Assembly (NCBI RefSeq): GCF_008801575.1
Contig: NZ_VZPL01000035.1
Span: 1-48,500 of the forward strand
Reading direction: 5' to 3'
Origin: Xanthomonas cissicola
Lineage (GTDB): Bacteria > Pseudomonadota > Gammaproteobacteria > Xanthomonadales > Xanthomonadaceae
Length of the DNA: 48,500 nucleotides
Positions 27,027-36,417 of the stretch are shown piece by piece (position 1 is the stretch's first letter; each line of letters begins with the position of its first letter). A program made the position numbers and the translations under genes. Under the pieces are notes generated by a model. It saw nothing but the letters and a program-made list of their open reading frames with translations, did no database searches and was not told the origin of the DNA.

Positions 27027-27598
27027 CGGGTCACCTCGGTGGTGTCCTGCTCGGCCAGCAACCAATCCAGATACGTCTCTGCAGGGGGCAGCCCATGCAT
27101 TGCCTGTGCGGCCGCACCGAGTCGCCACCACCACGATTCGCCGTGCACCGGTGCGTACGTGCTGGAAGGCGCGGCCGGCACGCCGAGCGCAAGCAGCGCC
27201 GCATCGAATCCGGCTGCATCGGTGCGCGCGCGCAAGCTGCGGCCCAGGCACGCAGCCACCGCGCCGAACCATGCCGCCGGCGGCAGGCACATGTGCGGCA
27301 AGGGCATCGCCACGGTCAGCGGAAAACAGCGCCCCACGCGGTCTTCGCCCGGGCCGAGCATGCCGGCCCAGGCCTGCGCCCCGCACACGCCCGGCCCCAA
27401 CGCAAACGCGCGCAGACCGCTGTTGCGATACGCGCCAGGCCAGTGCTGCCCGAGCTGCTGGCGCACCGTGTCCAGGCAGTTGGCGAAGTGCAGGTCCCAC
27501 GGCTGCACGAAGCTGGCCGGCAGGCGCCGCTGCACGAAGTCGCCCACGCCAGGCAACTTGCCGTGGAAGCCGAGTGGTTCGTGCGCCGGCATGCTCAT
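27023..27598 (-). CDS. tagF: T6SS-associated protein TagF
   Basis: The predicted product has 191 residues, with the family signature at the N-terminus (GFHGKLPGVGDFVQRRLPAS, then VQPWDLHF) and a conserved GESWWWRL near residue 150. TagF is a post-translational repressor of T6SS in other bacteria, acting independently of or alongside PpkA/PppA. The start ATG at 27598 overlaps the tssM stop (ATGA at 27598-27595), and a second in-frame ATG follows two codons later. Unlike fused TagF-PppA proteins in some species, the two are separate here. Confidence 0.95.
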   Translation of the reverse strand: MSMPAHEPLGFHGKLPGVGDFVQRRLPASFVQPWDLHFANCLDTVRQQLGQHWPGAYRNSGLRAFALGPGVCGAQAWAGMLGPGEDRVGRCFPLTVAMPLPHMCLPPAAWFGAVAACLGRSLRARTDAAGFDAALLALGVPAAPSSTYAPVHGESWWWRLGAAAQAMHGLPPAETYLDWLLAEQDTTEVTR

Positions 27599-30500
27599 CC
27601 GCCGCACGCGAAGTGCTGGACGTCGCGGTCCAGAAACGGGTGGCGCAGGTTGCCGGCACGCAGCGGCACCTGCACGTCGTGGCCGCCAAGCGCGAAGCTG
27701 GCGACAAAGCGCAGATCCGATGGGTTTTCCAGGTGCCCGGCCTGCAGCGCACGGAACAGCGCCCAGTCGCCCTGGTAGTCGAGCGTTCCCAGCGCCACGC
27801 CATCGGCGCCGAACGCGGCGATGGAAACATGCCCCGGCACCGGGCCGGGCCAGATCATCGGCATGCTTTGCGCCGCGCCGGGCTGGTAGTCGTAACGCTG
27901 GCCTTCGATATCCAGCGTCAGCCGGGTCACGCCCTCGCCCAGCGTGGGCGCCAGCACGGTAAAGCCGATCTGCGGCGTGGGCCCGCCGCGAAAATATTTC
28001 TGCCGGATCCGTTGCGCCAACTGCAGTTGCACCGGCAGACCGGGCGCGCCGATGACCTCGTCCGGGCCATCCTTCCAGCGCCATTGCGGGGACTGGGTGT
28101 CCAGCAGCGGTTTGACGGTGCCGGTGTAGAGCGTCTCCAGACGCCCACCACTGCCGAACAACTCGCCGAAATTCTGCAGCGGAATCTCCACCTGCGCCTC
28201 CGGATCGAACGGGTAGCGGCCACGCACGAAATCCGTGCACACCTCGCCCACCGATTGCCTGACCTGCGCATCCAGTGCGGCGCGTGCACCCTGGGTCATC
28301 AAGGTGGCGCTGCTGCCGGCCAGGCTCTGCAGCCAGTCGGTCACCGGCGGTGGCAATTGCGCCATTTCCTGCCGGGCCAATGCCAGTTGCGCGTTGGCCG
28401 CCGCGGCATCGCCGCCGCCCTGGGAGATCACCAGCAATTGCTTGCCGAGCTGATCGAGCACGCTCAGCAGATGGTCCAGCGGCGTGCTGCCGGGCGCGCC
28501 GGCGGCCAAGGCGTTGAGCGCCAGAAAATGCTCGCTGATCGCCGCACCCGGTGCCGGCGCCGCGCCTGCGGCACCATCGGCGGGCGTGGCCAGCGCGGCG
28601 CTCATCGCCGCGCCGCCGGGGAGTTTGGCCGCGGCGGCATTCGCCTTGGCGCCTGCCGCGCTGGCGGCAGCCGCCAGCGCGCGTTGCGCGGGGTCTGCCG
28701 GCGGTGCGCGGTCCATCGCCTGGGTGTGCTCGCCCACCACGCCCAGCAGCAGCCGCAGGGGCGAACTGGGCCCGGCCAGCTTGGCGGCAGTGGCGCTGGC
28801 ACCGGCCAGATCGGCCGAGGGGCGCAGTTGCAGATCGGCCAGCAGTCCATCCCAGTAACGGATGTAGTCGGCCGTGTAGCGCTGCCCCACTTCGCGCACC
28901 AGCGTGGCCCTGGCAGACGCATCCAGCGCCGCACCGCCGAAGACCCAATCGTCGCGGCCGAAGCGTTCCACCGCCTGGCCGATGCCCTCGCGTTGCAGGG
29001 CGGCGAACACCGGCTGTGTGTACAGCGCCGGCACCGGCATGGACAACGCCGTGCCACTGCGGCGCACGAAGGTGTCGGCCAGCAGGCCCAGCGCTTTGTC
29101 CAGCCGCAACGGCGTGCCGTCCGGCGGGGTCAGCAACAGGTTGCCGTAGATCAGTGTCGACAGATCGGCGGCACGCAGGCTGGCACGCGCCTGGGCGATG
29201 CGTTGGTTGTCCAGCGACAGCGCACGCACGTGCGTGGGCGACTCCAGCACCGCCTGCAGATGCGCACTCAGCGCCTGCTGCAAGGCCGGCTCGCCCGGGA
29301 ATAATTTTTCGGCTTCGATCGCCGCCAGCGCGCCGAGTTGCGCCGGGTCCAGATGCTGCGGCTGGCCCAGCATCAGATAGCCCTTGAGCGTGTAGTACAG
29401 CGCCTGCGGCGCCTGCGCGTTATCCACCAGACCGGTGCGCAGGCGCACCGCCAAGGCCGGCAACAAGGTGGCGTTGAGCTGACGCAGATAGCCCGCCCGC
29501 ACTTGCTCGCCCAACGCCTGGCCCTGGAACAATCCCATGCGCAACGACCACGGCGCGCCGGCGTGATACTGCTGCGCCACCTTCACCACCGCCTGCGTCG
29601 CATCCGCTTGCTGCAGGGTGCGCGCGACGTACTCGGGCATGCCGGTGGCGGCATGGGGATCGGGCACTGCCGGCCGCGCCTCCAGTGCAGCACGTACCTG
29701 CTGCAGGTACGCACGGTTGCCCAGGTAGCTGAGCCCCAACCCGGCCAGCACGGCGCCGGTCAGCAACGCCACACCCGCGTACGCGGCGGCCTGCAACCAC
29801 GCCCTGCGGCGCTGCTGGGCGGGCGGAGCATTGGCCAGGCCGGATTCGCGCAGCACCACCTCGCGCAGCAGCCGCTCGACGAAAAAGGTGCGACGTTGCG
29901 CGCCCGGTGCCTGCACGCGCGCTTCTTCCAGGCCGAAGGTGCGCGCCACCGCGCCCATCATGCGGTCGATCGGCGTGCCGTCCTGGGTGCCGGAGGTGAA
30001 GTACACCCCGCGCAGCAGCGGTGCCGGGCCATACGCATTGCCGGCGAACGTGCCTTCGACAAATTGCCGTGCACGCTCGCCAAGAGCGGCAACCTGTTGC
30101 GGAAACGACAGGATCGCCGCACGCCGCAGACGGTCGCGCTCCAGGTTCAGGCGTTCGAACAGGCGCGCGCTCAGCTGCTGCTGCAGCACGCCGAACTCGT
30201 CGGCGAACTTGCGCGCCGCGTGCCCGTCCAGGGTCTGCGCCAGCGCAAATGTCATGCCCCACACCTGGTTGCGCTGCGCCGGCGTCAGATCGTCGAAGAA
30301 CTCGCCGAAGCCGCCGATCAGATCGCACTTGGTGAAGATCAGATACACCGGCACGCTGGCCTGCAATTGCTCGGCCAGTTCGTCCAGGCGGCGGCGGATC
30401 GCCTGCATATGCGTGTCGCGCTCGGCATCGTCGAGCAGCAACAGGTCCGACATGCTCATCGTCACCAACACGCCGTTGAGCGGGCGGCGTGGGCGATAGC

Positions 30501-31125
30501 GTCGCAGCAGGCGCAGGAAATCGCGCCACGCGCCGGCATCCACCGCCTGATCCGAATCCTGCGTGGTGTAGCGCCCGGCGGTGTCAAGGAACACCGCTTC
30601 GTCGGTGAACCACCATTCGCAATCGCGGGTGCCGCCGACGCCGCGCAACGCCGCATCGCCCATGCGCGCAGCCAGCGGAAACTGCAGGCCCGAATGCTGC
30701 AGCAAGGTGCTCTTGCCCGAACCGGGCGGGCCGATCAGCGCATACCACGGCAGCGTGTACAGATCGGCGCCGCCGCGCCGCTTGCGTAGCAGCTGGATCG
30801 CCTGCTGAAAGCGCGCCTGCAGCTGCGCGCGTTCCTGCCCACTGCGCAGCTCGCGGTCGTCGTCGCGGCCGGGCGCCGCCAGTGCGCTGGACAAGGTCGC
30901 CGCACGCGCCTGCCTGCGCCAGCGGCGCAGCGCCAGCACACCCACCCACACCACCAGCAGCAACACGATCGCCAGCAACCGCGCCGCCACGCTGCTCAGC
31001 GGGCTCCAGCCGGCCAGCGCCACATACGGCCCACCCACCCACAGCAACACCGACAGCAGGCACAGCGCCAACAGGCCGACCACCACCGTTGCGCTCAGCT
31101 TGGACAACAGCGTCTTCATCGTCAT
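27595..31125 (-). CDS. tssM: T6SS inner-membrane protein TssM (IcmF)
   Basis: This 1176-residue protein is the largest membrane-complex component of the T6SS, linking TssL at the inner membrane to the TssJ lipoprotein. Two N-terminal membrane helices lie at about 11-31 and 47-66. A cytoplasmic GTPase-like domain carries a complete Walker A motif, GPPGSGKST (132-140), and VFLDTAGRY. A third helix near 435-455 (YAGVALLTGAVLAGLGLSYL) precedes the large periplasmic domain with the IcmF-related C-terminal region. The start at 31125 overlaps the tssL stop (ATGA). The gene is fully open, unlike its partner tssL. Confidence 0.96.
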   Translation of the reverse strand: MTMKTLLSKLSATVVVGLLALCLLSVLLWVGGPYVALAGWSPLSSVAARLLAIVLLLVVWVGVLALRRWRRQARAATLSSALAAPGRDDDRELRSGQERAQLQARFQQAIQLLRKRRGGADLYTLPWYALIGPPGSGKSTLLQHSGLQFPLAARMGDAALRGVGGTRDCEWWFTDEAVFLDTAGRYTTQDSDQAVDAGAWRDFLRLLRRYRPRRPLNGVLVTMSMSDLLLLDDAERDTHMQAIRRRLDELAEQLQASVPVYLIFTKCDLIGGFGEFFDDLTPAQRNQVWGMTFALAQTLDGHAARKFADEFGVLQQQLSARLFERLNLERDRLRRAAILSFPQQVAALGERARQFVEGTFAGNAYGPAPLLRGVYFTSGTQDGTPIDRMMGAVARTFGLEEARVQAPGAQRRTFFVERLLREVVLRESGLANAPPAQQRRRAWLQAAAYAGVALLTGAVLAGLGLSYLGNRAYLQQVRAALEARPAVPDPHAATGMPEYVARTLQQADATQAVVKVAQQYHAGAPWSLRMGLFQGQALGEQVRAGYLRQLNATLLPALAVRLRTGLVDNAQAPQALYYTLKGYLMLGQPQHLDPAQLGALAAIEAEKLFPGEPALQQALSAHLQAVLESPTHVRALSLDNQRIAQARASLRAADLSTLIYGNLLLTPPDGTPLRLDKALGLLADTFVRRSGTALSMPVPALYTQPVFAALQREGIGQAVERFGRDDWVFGGAALDASARATLVREVGQRYTADYIRYWDGLLADLQLRPSADLAGASATAAKLAGPSSPLRLLLGVVGEHTQAMDRAPPADPAQRALAAAASAAGAKANAAAAKLPGGAAMSAALATPADGAAGAAPAPGAAISEHFLALNALAAGAPGSTPLDHLLSVLDQLGKQLLVISQGGGDAAAANAQLALARQEMAQLPPPVTDWLQSLAGSSATLMTQGARAALDAQVRQSVGEVCTDFVRGRYPFDPEAQVEIPLQNFGELFGSGGRLETLYTGTVKPLLDTQSPQWRWKDGPDEVIGAPGLPVQLQLAQRIRQKYFRGGPTPQIGFTVLAPTLGEGVTRLTLDIEGQRYDYQPGAAQSMPMIWPGPVPGHVSIAAFGADGVALGTLDYQGDWALFRALQAGHLENPSDLRFVASFALGGHDVQVPLRAGNLRHPFLDRDVQHFACGG

Positions 31126-32349
31126 TCCCCAGGCTGGAACAGGATCTCCACGCGGCGGTTGCGCGCGCGGTTGGCCGGTAATTGCACCGGCTGTGCGATC
31201 GGTTGCGAATCGCCGGCGCCAATGGCTTCCACCCGCCCCGGCGTGCTCAGCTGCGCCTGCAACACCTGCGCAAGCGCCTGCGCACGCGCGGCCGACAAGG
31301 CGTAGTTGTCCTGGAAGCACAGCGAGCGCACCGGCACGTCATCGGTGTGCCCGACCACGATCACCCGCCCCGGCAATTGCTCGATGGCCGCTGCAATCTG
31401 CGCGATCAAGCCGCGCTGCTGCAGCTCTACCTCCACCCCGCCGGAGGCGAACATCGCCGCGCTGCTGAGGCGCACGCGCGTCTGCCCGTCGGCCTGTTCG
31501 TCCACGCGCAGCAGGCCGGCGCGTTCCTGCGCGGAGAGCAACTGCTTGAGCCGCACCGGAGGCGGCGGCACGGGTGCAGCGTCCGGCGGCGTGGCCGGCG
31601 CAATTCCCCATTGGGCGGCCTTCGCACTGATCGGTGCGGACAGGCTGTTCAAACGCGCCTGCAACCACACGAACGCCCGCCCACACCGGCAGATAACGGC
31701 CCAGCCGGCGGCGGTCTTCCACCCCGCGCCAACGCGGCGCCAAGCTGTCCGGCGCGGGGCCCCGCGCCGCACGGATGCGGCGATAGACATCCTCCTGGAT
31801 GGCCGCCAGCGTCGCGATGCCGCCGGCCTCGATCTGGTAGCGGCCGACGAACCCCAGCGCCAGGCACAGGTACATCAACTCGATCAAGTCCAGATGCCGC
31901 GGCATATCGGCGCACAAGCGCTCCAGGATCTGGAAGAACTTGGCGCCGCCGTACGATTCGCTGTGGAAGGTCACCAGCAAGGTCTTCTGCGACCAGCCGC
32001 TGCGCTCGCCCCACGGTGCGTTGAGTACCGCTTCGTCCAGCAGCGCGCACAACACGTAGCGCGCGGCGGTGACCGCTTCCACCGGCGCGCCTCCATCGCG
32101 CGCACGGTGTTCGAAGCGGCGCACCTGCGCCATCACCTGCTCGCGCAGGCGGGCCACATCGGGCGATTGCGCACTGTGGCGCAACTGCACCGCCAACAGC
32201 AGCAGCGGCGTGGCGGCCTGCACCAACGGGTTGACGCTGCGGCCCAGCAATTCGCTGATGTCGGTGTCTTCGCTGGGCACGCCGGTGCCCTCTGCGGCCG
32301 GCAGCGGTGCGGCGTAGGCTGGCGCCAGATCGGCAACAGGTCGGCTCAT
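31122..32349 (-). pseudogene. tssL: T6SS membrane protein TssL (DotU/IcmH) with OmpA-like domain, frameshifted
   Basis: The start is ATG 32349, 2 bp after the tssK stop. The DotU part is clear (SVNPLVQAATPLLLLAVQLR, ALLDEAVLNAPWG, LIELMYLCLALGF, GRYLPVW). The frame then shifts within 31664-31700, where the membrane anchor should be. The second frame resumes FVWLQARLNSLSAPISAKAA and continues to a complete OmpA-like peptidoglycan-binding domain (VIVVGHTDDVPV, NRARNRRVEILF), ending at 31122. Removing one base from the G/C run at 31674-31683 would give LPVWAAFVWLQARLNS. A larger out-of-frame deletion is also possible, as the rejoined hydrophobic stretch looks short. As written, the first frame lacks the OmpA domain and probably the anchor, which should break the membrane complex. 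Confidence 0.88.
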
Positions 32350-32351
32350 GC

Positions 32352-33686
32352 TCAGCTCCGGATCGCCCACAATTGCAGGTCCAACCCGGCGAATTCGCTG
32401 CCGAAGTGGAATGCGATACCGCCGGAGGTCTTCAGCGTTCGCCACAACGCTGCGCTCTTGTCGAATTCGAAATACAGATAGCCGGCGTGATACGGAATCT
32501 GTCGTGGCGCCACCGGCATGGGCGTGGCCACGATGCCGGGCAACTGCAGATTGACCAGATCGCGAATCTGCTCCACCGCCCCGATCTTGGCGTGCGCGGG
32601 CAATTGCCGGCGCAACTCTTCGCTGGGCATGTCGGCCTTGGCCGCGAGCACGAACGCCGCGCTGTCGAGCAGGCCCGGGTCCGGCACCATCGCCACCCAC
32701 ACGCCGAACTTGCGCGCCTGGATCGGGAGCGGCGTGGCGGTCTGTTCGAGCACTGCGCTCAAACTGCTGCGCAGGGCGCCGATCACCGGCTCGAAGCTGT
32801 CCTGCTGCGATTGGTGCCGATAGGCAGGCCATGCAGGCGGGCGCTTGCCGGCAGCGGTGAACGTGCTCAGTTCACCGGCCAGCGCCACCAAGGCGCGAAA
32901 CAACTCTTCCGGATGCGCCAATGGCGCGGCCGCCCAGTGCGCCATCTGCGGCTGCCAACGGTTGACCAGCTGCAGCAGCAGAAAGTCTGCGATATCGGCC
33001 GCACCGCCGCGATCGGTCAGCGTCACGCGCGATGCCAGCGCTTCGCCGCGCTGATGCAACAGACCGAGCAACTCGGTCAGAAAGGTGGTCAAGCGCGGCG
33101 CCGCTTGGCATACCATCGCGCTGGGAATGAAATGCGGGTCCAGCACCACCTGACGGTCGGCGCGCGCCTCGATGATGCGCGCCACCGCGATGCGGTCCAG
33201 CCCCTCCAACGGTTGCGAGTGCGGCAGCAACCGCGTGCTCAACCCGCCGACTTCCATCAACACCGCTTCGCTGGTGCTGCCGGAGGCGTCGTTGCTTTCG
33301 GTCTCGCGCACGCGGTAGCGAGACAGCTGATCGGCCGGCGATTCCGGGCGCCCGAGTTCGGGCTGCGCCGGCACCCGCAGCGGTACGGTGAGATAGACGA
33401 TCTGGTCGCGGCAGTTGGGCTCGACCTCCAGCGCAACCGGCAGCGGGTCGTCGCCCGGCATCGCGAAGGGCGTGCCATCGGCGAACACGCCACGCGCGCG
33501 CCGCAGGCCCAGCTTGCCCACCGCCAGCAGGTCGGTCTCCCATTCCAGCTCGCTCACGCCCCAGGCATGCGGCCGCAATCGCGCGGCACGCAGATCGACG
33601 TAGCGCTCCAGGTAGCGCTCTTGCTGCTGCAGATGCTGCGGGCGCAGGAACAGCCCTTCGCTCCACACGACCTTGTTGTTCTGCAT
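32352..33686 (-). CDS. tssK: T6SS baseplate protein TssK
   Basis: The predicted product has 444 residues, the usual TssK length. The N-terminus NKVVWSEGLFLRPQHLQQQE is the family hallmark, and YHAGYLYFEFDK lies near the C-terminus. TssK trimers connect the T6SS baseplate to the TssL/TssM membrane complex. I chose ATG 33686, which places the hallmark at the N-terminus; the frame extends upstream without similarity. tssK is the first gene of the compact tssK-to-tssA run, so a promoter is expected in the 579-bp gap before it. Confidence 0.95.
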   Translation of the reverse strand: MQNNKVVWSEGLFLRPQHLQQQERYLERYVDLRAARLRPHAWGVSELEWETDLLAVGKLGLRRARGVFADGTPFAMPGDDPLPVALEVEPNCRDQIVYLTVPLRVPAQPELGRPESPADQLSRYRVRETESNDASGSTSEAVLMEVGGLSTRLLPHSQPLEGLDRIAVARIIEARADRQVVLDPHFIPSAMVCQAAPRLTTFLTELLGLLHQRGEALASRVTLTDRGGAADIADFLLLQLVNRWQPQMAHWAAAPLAHPEELFRALVALAGELSTFTAAGKRPPAWPAYRHQSQQDSFEPVIGALRSSLSAVLEQTATPLPIQARKFGVWVAMVPDPGLLDSAAFVLAAKADMPSEELRRQLPAHAKIGAVEQIRDLVNLQLPGIVATPMPVAPRQIPYHAGYLYFEFDKSAALWRTLKTSGGIAFHFGSEFAGLDLQLWAIRS

Positions 33687-34265
33687 GATGCACTCGCTGA
33701 GGGAGGTCGGCCACCGATGCAGCGCACAGGCATCCACACCGCGTCGCATGCGACCTGCCAGGCACGCTGCAGGAACGTCGATGCGCTGCGTTGTTGGGTG
33801 CATTGAGGTGCGTTGCATGCTGCACGCCTGGCGGTCGTTGCCGACGCAAGCCCCGCACTGCCGATGCGTGTCGGTGGAGCGATTCTGCGGCGCACCAGAG
33901 GTGCTCACCCGTCAAAATGTCTCAGCCCCCCGGCCTCGACCGCAGGCGGCGATATCATCCATCCGAAGCGGTATCGGGCTGCCGCCCAACTCAGACCGGC
34001 GGAACTCTCGCCGAGCCATGCAGAACTGGAAGATGTGCTGGACAACTGCCGCTCCAGCCAGCGACGCCATTGGCGTGCTCTGAACCCGATTCGCTCAACA
34101 CATCGCCCGACGTCAGGCACCGGATCGTTTTTCTCCAACTCTGCAAGCCCGCCTCAGCGATGACGACCCACGTTGGCGGAGGACAACGGATCGGGCCGCG
34201 ATCGATCGCGCTTGACCGAAAGCGATCGGCGATTTGGTGCCGGCCATCGTCGACCAGTGGGCCAA
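33687..34265. other. Intergenic region between tagH and tssK
   Basis: These 579 bases carry no convincing gene. Frames on both strands lack ribosome sites and recognisable domains. The region should hold the promoter of the tssK-tssA run. I looked for the sigma-54 GG-N10-GC pattern and found no good match. TssJ, the expected lipoprotein partner of TssM, is not encoded here. Confidence 0.5.
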
Positions 34266-35582
34266 TCAATGCCGCCGTGCCGATTTCAAGCGCGCCAGTT
34301 GCGCCTCGTAGGCACGCGCGAACTCATCGCCGAACAGGCGACGGAAGCAGTCGTCCGGGTCGCTGCGCAGCTGCTCGAAATTGTCGCGGTAGCGTTCCCA
34401 GTAACGCCCCTTGCCACCGAAACTCAGGCGCTTACCGCCGGCGTCGGCCTCCTGCTCCAGGCGGTCCGGGCTGAAGTGGAACAGCATGGCGTCGAAGGCC
34501 GCGCGCATGCCGGCCAGCATCGCCATCTGATGGCAGCGGATATCGTCGAAGGCATCTTCGAACGCTGGCACCCCGGACAGAAACGACGCGCTTGGCGGTG
34601 CGAGCAACTTCTGCAGCGCATCTTCGGCGGTGGCGGCGAACTTGAGCGGGTTGTTCTCCGAGCGTTGGATCACCGTGACCGGCAAGCGAAAGGTGTTCTT
34701 GATCTCTGCGCGTGCACGCAGCACATCCATGACGCCATCGACCACGATGGCGAAGATGCGATCCAGCTCCGGCGGCACTGTTGTTGCCGCCGATGGTGCG
34801 GTTGCAACCGACACGGCCGCCGCCGGCGCGAATGGCGAGGCCACCGGCGCGGCCATGGGCGCTAACGCAGGCAATGGCGCGGGCGGCGCAAAATCGCCAA
34901 GCGTCATGTCCCAGTTTTCCGGCAAGGTGGCGCGCGCATCGGGACTGGCCGGTGGACGGAAATGGTCGTGGCTGGCGTTGCTCTGATTCCACGCGCTGGG
35001 GCTGGCATCGCGTGTCGGTGCAGGCGACGGGTCGAGCAGGCGCAATGGATCCAGCTCGCCGGGTGCGCCGCTCAGCAGCAGATCGTCCAACAACGCGTCC
35101 ACTGCAGGCCGCGCAGAAGGCGGCGTACCGAACTCCAGCAGATCCAGGCACGCTGTGGCGGAGGGGGCACGCCGCGTCGACGGCGGCGGCGCAACCTGGG
35201 TGCGGTCGTCCATCGCATCTGGCAGCGGGTCGAATGCCGGCGCCGGCGTCGGGGCTGCAGCCAGCGATTGCACCTGCACATGGATCTCGAAGCTGTCCAG
35301 CTGCAGGCGGTCGCCATCGCTGAGCGCTGAGGGGTCCGCACGCGTCAACGCAGTGCCGTTGAGCGACATGCCGTTGGTTCTGCGGTCCTCGATGAAATAC
35401 ATCCCGTTGAGAAAGCGCACCACCGCATGCGTGCGCGAGACACCGGGCGCGGCCAGCACCCAATCGCTTTCGTCGGAGCGGCCGATGCTGCCGCCGGTGC
35501 CGGCAAAGCGCTTCTGCGCGCTGGCGCCGAACTGCGCGGCCTGCGCGCCGCCGACGGTGAGGATCAACTGCGAACTGGACAC
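34266..35582 (-). CDS. tagH: T6SS-associated FHA-domain protein TagH (Fha)
   Basis: This 438-residue protein has an N-terminal forkhead-associated domain (about 1-110): GGSIGRSDESDWVL, VSRTHAVVRF and DRRTNGMSLNG carry the phosphothreonine-binding Arg, Ser, His and Asn. A Pro/Ala-rich linker follows (about 110-270), then the TagH C-terminal domain (SFGGKGRYWERYRDNFEQL). Fha proteins are the main target of PpkA and trigger T6SS assembly when phosphorylated. The start is a GTG at 35582 with AGGAG eight bases upstream; the ATG next to it is in another frame. A hairpin lies about 35 bp upstream. Confidence 0.93.
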   Translation of the reverse strand: MSSSQLILTVGGAQAAQFGASAQKRFAGTGGSIGRSDESDWVLAAPGVSRTHAVVRFLNGMYFIEDRRTNGMSLNGTALTRADPSALSDGDRLQLDSFEIHVQVQSLAAAPTPAPAFDPLPDAMDDRTQVAPPPSTRRAPSATACLDLLEFGTPPSARPAVDALLDDLLLSGAPGELDPLRLLDPSPAPTRDASPSAWNQSNASHDHFRPPASPDARATLPENWDMTLGDFAPPAPLPALAPMAAPVASPFAPAAAVSVATAPSAATTVPPELDRIFAIVVDGVMDVLRARAEIKNTFRLPVTVIQRSENNPLKFAATAEDALQKLLAPPSASFLSGVPAFEDAFDDIRCHQMAMLAGMRAAFDAMLFHFSPDRLEQEADAGGKRLSFGGKGRYWERYRDNFEQLRSDPDDCFRRLFGDEFARAYEAQLARLKSARRH

Positions 35583-35616
35583 GCCATGGGCTCCTGCAAA
35601 GGATCACTGAAAGTGG

Positions 35617-35642
35617 CCGCCGGCAAGCGTGCAGGCCGGCGG
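35617..35642 (-). terminator. GC-rich hairpin upstream of tagH
   Basis: CCGCCGGC (35617-35624) pairs perfectly with GCCGGCGG (35635-35642) around a 10-base loop. On the minus strand it is followed by CACTTTC, too weak for a clear intrinsic terminator. It could end the vgrG-DUF6931 transcript or reduce read-through into tagH. The remaining bases to 35868 show nothing else. Confidence 0.35.
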
Positions 35643-35868
35643 AAAACGCTGGGGACATCGATGCCGCACGCCTGTATGCGGCACGCAGGCAGCCGGTACA
35701 CAGACCTGCGTCCGCCGATACGGATCGGCGCGCGCGCCCAGAGCAATAGATTTGTGCAAGAAAGCCTGCCGGCGCCGTTTCCGCGCGTGGACAGCGCACC
35801 CGCACGCGCAGCCAAACGCCAACGGCCATCGGCGCAATCGACCCCGCCCGTTCGGCGATCAGGCGGCT

Positions 35869-36417
35869 TCATGGCGCCCCCACACTGGTCAGCAGCTCCA
35901 TGGCATGCGCTGCATAGCCGCTGCGCCGCGCTTCCAGCTGCGCCGGCTCGCGCGCGGCCAGCAAGGTGATGGCGGCGGCCACCGCGCGCGCAGTGAGATG
36001 GTCGGCCGGCGGCACGGGCGTGGTCTGATGCGGCGGCGCCAGGCTGCCGCCGGACCAGGCCACTGCCGCCGCCAGCCACGCACCCAGGGAGACATAGCCG
36101 CCGGCATGCGCAAATGCCTGCGCGGCGCGACGATGCGCCTCGCAGGGCTCGCGCACCCACTTCTCGGCCAGTGCCGCGCCGGCACGGTCTTCCTCGTCCA
36201 GGGTTTCGCCGCGCACGCATTGGCACAGCCAGGCCACCGCGTAGCGCTTGGGCAGCAGGCGCGCGAGCAGCTTGATGGCATCTTCGCCATGACCGCTGGC
36301 CAGCAGCGCGCCGACCGCCGCCTGCGGCGCGATCGGCGTACTAAGCTGCGCGCAGGCGGGCGCAGACAACTGCATCTGCGCACAGGCCTGCGCCAGCGAG
36401 AGCGTGGGCGCGCTCAT
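35869..36417 (-). CDS. VgrG-linked protein of unknown function (DUF6931-like)
   Basis: This 182-residue protein starts at an ATG that overlaps the vgrG stop (ATGA at 36417-36414). It is helical, with no signal peptide. The central stretch LLARLLPKRYAVAWLCQCVR, followed by an AEKWVREP-type segment, resembles DUF6931 proteins, which I recall as neighbours of vgrG and tagH in T6SS loci; the family name is from memory. Possible roles are a VgrG chaperone or adaptor, or an immunity protein. No toxin gene is adjacent, so an adaptor is the more economical reading. Confidence 0.75.
   Translation of the reverse strand: MSAPTLSLAQACAQMQLSAPACAQLSTPIAPQAAVGALLASGHGEDAIKLLARLLPKRYAVAWLCQCVRGETLDEEDRAGAALAEKWVREPCEAHRRAAQAFAHAGGYVSLGAWLAAAVAWSGGSLAPPHQTTPVPPADHLTARAVAAAITLLAAREPAQLEARRSGYAAHAMELLTSVGAP

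Noticed and set aside
33687..34265. Sigma-54 promoter or a tssJ gene before tssK
   Set aside because: No GG-N10-GC match of good quality and no frame with a lipobox was found on the minus strand.
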